Shown piece by piece: positions 5,319 through 8,327 of a DNA stretch of 8,327 nucleotides; position 1 is the stretch's first letter; every line of letters begins with the position of its first letter. The notes beneath the pieces are model-generated. The model worked only from the letters and a program-made list of their open reading frames with translations. It was not told the origin of the DNA and searched no databases. The position numbers and the translations under genes are program-made. Source of the DNA: Gammaproteobacteria bacterium (GTDB lineage Bacteria > Pseudomonadota > Gammaproteobacteria > S144-34); contig WFOW01000019.1 in NCBI GenBank assembly GCA_015487895.1, forward strand, positions 1 through 8,327. The letters are read 5' to 3'.

Positions 5319-7022
5319 ATGGCCGTCGACCGTACCTTCCGCATCTGCCCCCAGACGGGGCTCGCCTACCACCGTCCCGCCGAGCAGCTCATGAAGGCCC
5401 ACGCCGTCGCGGGCGTTGTGGCCCTCCTCGTCGGCGGGGTGCTGGCGCTGTTCGTGGCGCTGACGCGGTGGCCCGCCGTGCACATGCTGCCGGCCGACAA
5501 GTTCTACCAGGCGCTCACCGCGCACGGCATCGACATGCTGATCTTCTGGATCATCTTCTTCGAGATGGCCGTGCTCTACTTCACCTCGTCCACGCTCCTG
5601 CGCGCGCGTCTGGCGACGCCGCGCATCGCGTGGGCCGGCTTCGCGCTCATGGTCATCGGCGCGCTGCTCACCAACTGGGCCATCCTGCGCGGCAACTCGA
5701 GCGTCATGATGACCTCGTACGTGCCGATGCCGGCCGAGCCCAACTTCTATCTCGGCCTGATCCTGTTCGCGGTGGGCGCGCTGATCGGCTGCTTCATCTT
5801 CCTGGCCACGCTGGTGATCGCCCGCTACGAGCGCACCTATGAGGGTTCCGTACCGCTGGTCACCTTCGGGGCGCTGACGGCCTGCATCATCGCCATCCTC
5901 ACCATCGTCAACGGGGCCATCATCCTGATCCCCACCTGGCTGTGGTCGCTCGGCTATATCGGCAACATCGACGCGCTCCTGTACCGGGTGATCTGGTGGG
6001 GGCTGGGGCACCCCTCGCAGCAGATCAACGTCTCGGCGCACGTGGCGGTGTGGTACGCCATCGCGGCCATCGTCTTCGGCGCCAAGCCCATGTCCGAGAA
6101 GGTCAGCCGCATGGCCTTCCTGCTCTACATCCTGTTCCTGCAGCTCGCTTCGGCGCACCACCTGCTGGTGGATCCCGGCGTGAGCGCCGAGTGGAAGATG
6201 TTCAACACGAGCTACGCCATGTATCTGGCGGTGCTCGCGAGCCTCATCCACGGCCTGACGGTGCCGGGCTCGATCGAGGTGGCGCAGCGGCGCAAGGGCT
6301 ACACCAAGGGGCTGTTCGAGTGGCTGCGCAAGGCGCCGTGGGGCAACCCGGTCTTCTCGGGCATGTTCCTGTCGCTGGTGGTCTTCGGCTTCCTCGGCGG
6401 CATCTCGGGCGTGGTGATGGGCACCGAGCAGATCAACATCATCATCCACAACACGATCTACGTGCCGGGCCATTTCCACGCCACCGTGGCGACGGGCACC
6501 ACGCTCGCCTTCATGGCGCTCACCTACTTCCTCATTCCGACGCTGTTCCGGCGCGAGCTCGTCATGAAGGGCCTGGCCAAGTGGCAGCCCTACATCTTCG
6601 GCATCAGCATGGCGGTGCTGTCGCTGTTCATGATGGGTGCGGGGACCTTGGGCGTTGCGCGCCGGCACTGGGACATGGCCTTCGCCGGCAACCCCATGGG
6701 CTTCGAGTATCCCACCACGGCCTATCTGATGATGGGGCTGGTCGGCATCTCGGCAGTGGGGGCCGTGATCGGCGGGGCGGCTTACATCCTGATCACGGTG
6801 GGCTCGATCCTCTTCGGGCGCAAGCTGCCGGCGGGCGAGACCACCACGCAGCCCGAGCCCGTGCGGGCGCCGGTTGCGGAGGCGCTCGAGGGGCACGGCG
6901 GCGGCGTGGGTGTGCTCGAGGCCCGCGGCACCTTCGTGCTCGCGATGCTGCTCCTGGTGAGCTTCGTGGTCTACTATTTCATCAACTGGAAGTACCTGGC
7001 CTCGGTCTGGGGCCTGAGCTGA
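5319..7022 (+). CDS. B-family (ba3-like) heme-copper reductase subunit I lacking the catalytic Tyr; candidate sNOR (NorY-like) NO reductase
   Basis: This 567-residue catalytic subunit has about 13 membrane helices. By alignment with Thermus ba3, H69 (LTAHGIDM) and H387 bind the low-spin heme, H385 (VPGHFH) binds the active-site heme, and H231, H280 and H281 (AHHLLVDPG) bind CuB. The family signature HNTIYVPGHFH is intact. The oxygen-reductase motif HPxVY is replaced: helix VI reads HPSQQINVSAHVAVWY (231-246), with Q235 at the cross-linked Tyr position (ba3 Y237). No Tyr stands at the helix VII position used by cbb3 (L274). K-channel positions are partly changed: Y244 is V242 and T312 is H311, while Y248, S309 and T315 are kept. 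Loss of this Tyr is typical of NO reductase branches, so NO reduction is inferred; generic annotation would call it cytochrome c oxidase subunit I. ATG follows GGGGGGAG. Confidence 0.9.
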   Translation: MAVDRTFRICPQTGLAYHRPAEQLMKAHAVAGVVALLVGGVLALFVALTRWPAVHMLPADKFYQALTAHGIDMLIFWIIFFEMAVLYFTSSTLLRARLATPRIAWAGFALMVIGALLTNWAILRGNSSVMMTSYVPMPAEPNFYLGLILFAVGALIGCFIFLATLVIARYERTYEGSVPLVTFGALTACIIAILTIVNGAIILIPTWLWSLGYIGNIDALLYRVIWWGLGHPSQQINVSAHVAVWYAIAAIVFGAKPMSEKVSRMAFLLYILFLQLASAHHLLVDPGVSAEWKMFNTSYAMYLAVLASLIHGLTVPGSIEVAQRRKGYTKGLFEWLRKAPWGNPVFSGMFLSLVVFGFLGGISGVVMGTEQINIIIHNTIYVPGHFHATVATGTTLAFMALTYFLIPTLFRRELVMKGLAKWQPYIFGISMAVLSLFMMGAGTLGVARRHWDMAFAGNPMGFEYPTTAYLMMGLVGISAVGAVIGGAAYILITVGSILFGRKLPAGETTTQPEPVRAPVAEALEGHGGGVGVLEARGTFVLAMLLLVSFVVYYFINWKYLASVWGLS

Positions 7023-7031
7023 CGGCATGAC

Positions 7032-7062
7032 GGCCTGCGGCGGGGGCGCCCCGCCGCAGGCC
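7032..7062 (+). repeat. Perfect 14-bp stem, 3-nt loop hairpin between subunit I and ctaB
   Basis: The arm GGCCTGCGGCGGGG (7032-7045) is the exact reverse complement of 7049-7062, with loop GCG. It starts 10 nt after the subunit I stop and ends before the ctaB Shine-Dalgarno. No U-tract follows (the next bases are ATGTCCTCAC), so it is not a canonical intrinsic terminator. It may protect the upstream mRNA 3' end or attenuate readthrough into the assembly genes, giving more structural subunits than CtaB/SCO. Its presence also argues against ATG 7027 as the ctaB start. Confidence 0.7.
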
Positions 7063-7072
7063 ATGTCCTCAC

Positions 7073-7081
7073 GGGGAGGGG
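7073..7081 (+). promoter_or_regulatory. Ribosome binding site deciding the ctaB start
   Basis: GGGGAGGGG lies 5 nt before ATG 7087. Neither ATG 7027 nor ATG 7063 in the same frame has a comparable site, and both lie at or inside the hairpin region. Confidence 0.65.
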
Positions 7082-7086
7082 CGCGC

Positions 7087-7998
7087 ATGCGGGCCGGCTC
7101 CGCGGCACGGGTGGAGGTGGGCAGCGAGGCCGGCAGGCTGCGCGCCTTCCTCACGCTCTGGAAGCCCCGTATCGGGGTGGCCATCGGCTTCACGGGAGTG
7201 GCGGGCTACGCGCTCGCCGCACGCGAGGCCTTCGACCCGGCGCTGGCGGCGGCGCTCTTCGCCGGCATGCTGCTTGCGGCGGGAGGGGCCGGGGCCTTCA
7301 ACCAGTACGTCGAGCGCGATCTCGACGCCTGCATGCGCCGCACGCGCGCCCGCCCCTTCGTCACCGGAGAGCTGCGTGCGGGCCCCGTCTGGCTGGCCGC
7401 CATATTGGCGGTCGCGGTCTCGGGGGTCGCGCTCACGGCGTGGGCGGCGGGCCCGTGGGCGGCGGCGGCGACCGCGGGCGGCACCTTCGTGTACGCGGTC
7501 GTCTACACGCTGTGGCTCAAGCGCCGGACCTGCTGGAACATCGTGATCGGAGGGCTCGCCGGCAGCCTCGCGCTGCTGGCCGGCGCCGGGGCGGTGTCGG
7601 CCTCGGCGATGGGCTCGCCGCTGGTGCTCGCCTTCGCCCTGGTGCTGTTCCTGTGGACGCCCTCGCATTTCTGGAGCCTGGCCATCGCGCTGCGCGAGGA
7701 CTACCGCGCCGCCGGCGTGCCGATGCTGCCGGTGCTGCATGGGCCGGAGCTGACCGCGCGCGTGGTGCTCGCCAACACCATCGTGCTCGTGGGGGCGAGC
7801 CTCGTGCCGGCGGCGCTGGGGCTCGGCGCCGGCTACGCCGTCGCCGCGGCCCTCGCGGGAGGCTTCTTCCTGTGGCACAACCTGCGGCAGCTCCGGGACC
7901 CCACGCCCGCGGCCGGGCGCGCGAGCTTCCTCGCCTCGCTCGTGCACCTCGGCGCGCTGCTCGGGGCGGCGACGCTGGCCGCGACCGGCGCCTGGTGA
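7087..7998 (+). CDS. ctaB: Protoheme IX farnesyltransferase (heme O synthase), CtaB/UbiA family
   Basis: CtaB is an integral membrane prenyltransferase that adds a farnesyl group from farnesyl diphosphate to heme B, giving heme O for heme-copper enzymes. From ATG 7087 the product has 303 residues, normal for the family, with about nine hydrophobic helices. The first Asp-rich motif is NQYVERDLD (N72-D80), followed by RRTRARPF. The second conserved block is YTLWLKRRTCWNIVIGG (140-156), then FLWTPSHFWSLA (188-199) and EDYRAAGVPMLPV (204-216). It differs from E. coli CtaB in two places: Glu replaces the first Asp (E76), and the usual GAAPP stretch is GSLAL (159-163). Both may be subgroup features. 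ATG 7087 was chosen for its strong Shine-Dalgarno; ATG 7027 would add 20 residues coded through the hairpin. It probably serves the adjacent reductase. Confidence 0.92.
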   Translation: MRAGSAARVEVGSEAGRLRAFLTLWKPRIGVAIGFTGVAGYALAAREAFDPALAAALFAGMLLAAGGAGAFNQYVERDLDACMRRTRARPFVTGELRAGPVWLAAILAVAVSGVALTAWAAGPWAAAATAGGTFVYAVVYTLWLKRRTCWNIVIGGLAGSLALLAGAGAVSASAMGSPLVLAFALVLFLWTPSHFWSLAIALREDYRAAGVPMLPVLHGPELTARVVLANTIVLVGASLVPAALGLGAGYAVAAALAGGFFLWHNLRQLRDPTPAAGRASFLASLVHLGALLGAATLAATGAW

Positions 7999-8327
7999 GG
8001 GGCGGCGTGCGGGCCCTGCTGCTGGCGCTGGGGCTCGCGATGGCGCTTCCGGCGGCGGCCTTCGACGCCGAGCGGGCCCTCGCCGTCAGCCAGGCGGCGA
8101 TCGGCCGCACCGTGGGTGACCACACCCTCGTGCGCAGCGACGGCAGGCCGTTGCGGCTGTCGGACCTCGCCGGCACGCCGCTGCTGGTGAGCCTGGTCTA
8201 CACCGGCTGCCACCAGATCTGCCCCTCCACCACGCGCCAGCTCCTGCACGTGACGCGCATCGCGCGCGACGCCCTGGGAGAGGGGCGCTTCCGGGTGCTC
8301 GTGGTGGGATTCGACACCGCCCAGGAC
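7995..8327 (+). CDS. SCO1/SenC/PrrC-family copper chaperone (3'-truncated by window edge)
   Basis: SCO proteins are membrane-tethered or periplasmic thioredoxin-fold proteins that deliver copper to, or reduce, the CuA site of subunit II. About 111 codons are visible. An N-terminal hydrophobic signal or anchor (RALLLALGLAMALPAAA) is followed by a redoxin fold with LSDLAGTPLLVSLVYTGC, the copper-binding CHQIC motif (C-x3-C, bases 8200-8214), PSTTRQL and then VGFDTAQD, matching the SCO strand before the catalytic loop. The metal-binding His later in the fold lies beyond the window. The start is uncertain. GTG 7995 overlaps the ctaB stop as GTGA, as in the ccm genes, while in-frame GTG 8007 has GAGGGG only 4 nt upstream. 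The same operon position is taken by senC in norSY-senC clusters of nitrifiers. Confidence 0.9.
   Translation, partial: MRGGVRALLLALGLAMALPAAAFDAERALAVSQAAIGRTVGDHTLVRSDGRPLRLSDLAGTPLLVSLVYTGCHQICPSTTRQLLHVTRIARDALGEGRFRVLVVGFDTAQD

Noticed and set aside
7027..7086. ATG 7027 or 7063 as ctaB start
   Set aside because: Starting at 7027 places the perfect hairpin in the coding region and adds an unusual Gly/Pro/Cys-rich leader. ATG 7087 has a far better ribosome binding site.
5202..7193. 663-codon open frame on the minus strand across subunit I
   Set aside because: It is antisense to a gene with unmistakable family motifs, is His/Asp/Arg-rich with no plausible fold, and is a typical shadow in high-GC DNA.

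Overview
The window is very GC-rich, densely coding bacterial DNA. The ccmF-ccmG-ccmH-ccmI order, the close match of CcmF to the enterobacterial protein and the separate (unfused) ccmH and ccmI point to a high-GC gammaproteobacterium. Something in or near Chromatiales/Ectothiorhodospiraceae is plausible, but that finer placement is a guess.

Region 1 (2-3598, + strand) is the 3' end of a System I cytochrome c maturation operon. It holds ccmF (about 105 N-terminal residues lie outside the window), ccmG, ccmH and ccmI. Each start overlaps the preceding stop by 4 nt (ATGA, GTGA, GTGA), so the genes are translationally coupled. Together they keep the apocytochrome CXXCH thiols reduced, hold the apoprotein and ligate heme.

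Region 2 (3560-4336, - strand) is a CtaA/COX15 (heme A synthase family) gene. It converges on ccmI and overlaps its end by 39 nt. Its C-terminal heme-binding bundle looks intact, but its N-terminal bundle lacks the conserved Glu and one of the two His.

Region 3 (4337-4535) is a divergent regulatory gap. It contains an FNR/DNR-type box (TTGAC-N4-ATCAA) placed where a class II activator site should be relative to a -10-like TCTAAA.

Region 4 (4536-8327, + strand) is an operon: a 59-residue one-helix membrane protein, a CuA-bearing subunit II, a ba3-like (B-family) heme-copper subunit I, ctaB (heme O synthase) and a SCO1/SenC copper chaperone cut by the window end. Subunit I keeps every heme and CuB histidine but has Gln (motif HPSQQIN) where oxygen reductases carry the cross-linked catalytic Tyr. 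The missing Tyr, the FNR/DNR-type box and a layout resembling the norSY-senC clusters of nitrifiers make this a candidate sNOR-type, CuA-containing nitric oxide reductase rather than an ordinary ba3 cytochrome c oxidase. That is the main point of interest. Electrons would come from c-type cytochromes or another small donor through CuA. The neighbouring ccm genes make c-type cytochromes, CtaB makes the farnesylated heme, and SCO would load copper.

Genes and their short spacers fill almost the whole window. The only gap near 200 bp is the divergent regulatory region, and a perfect 14-bp hairpin sits between subunit I and ctaB.
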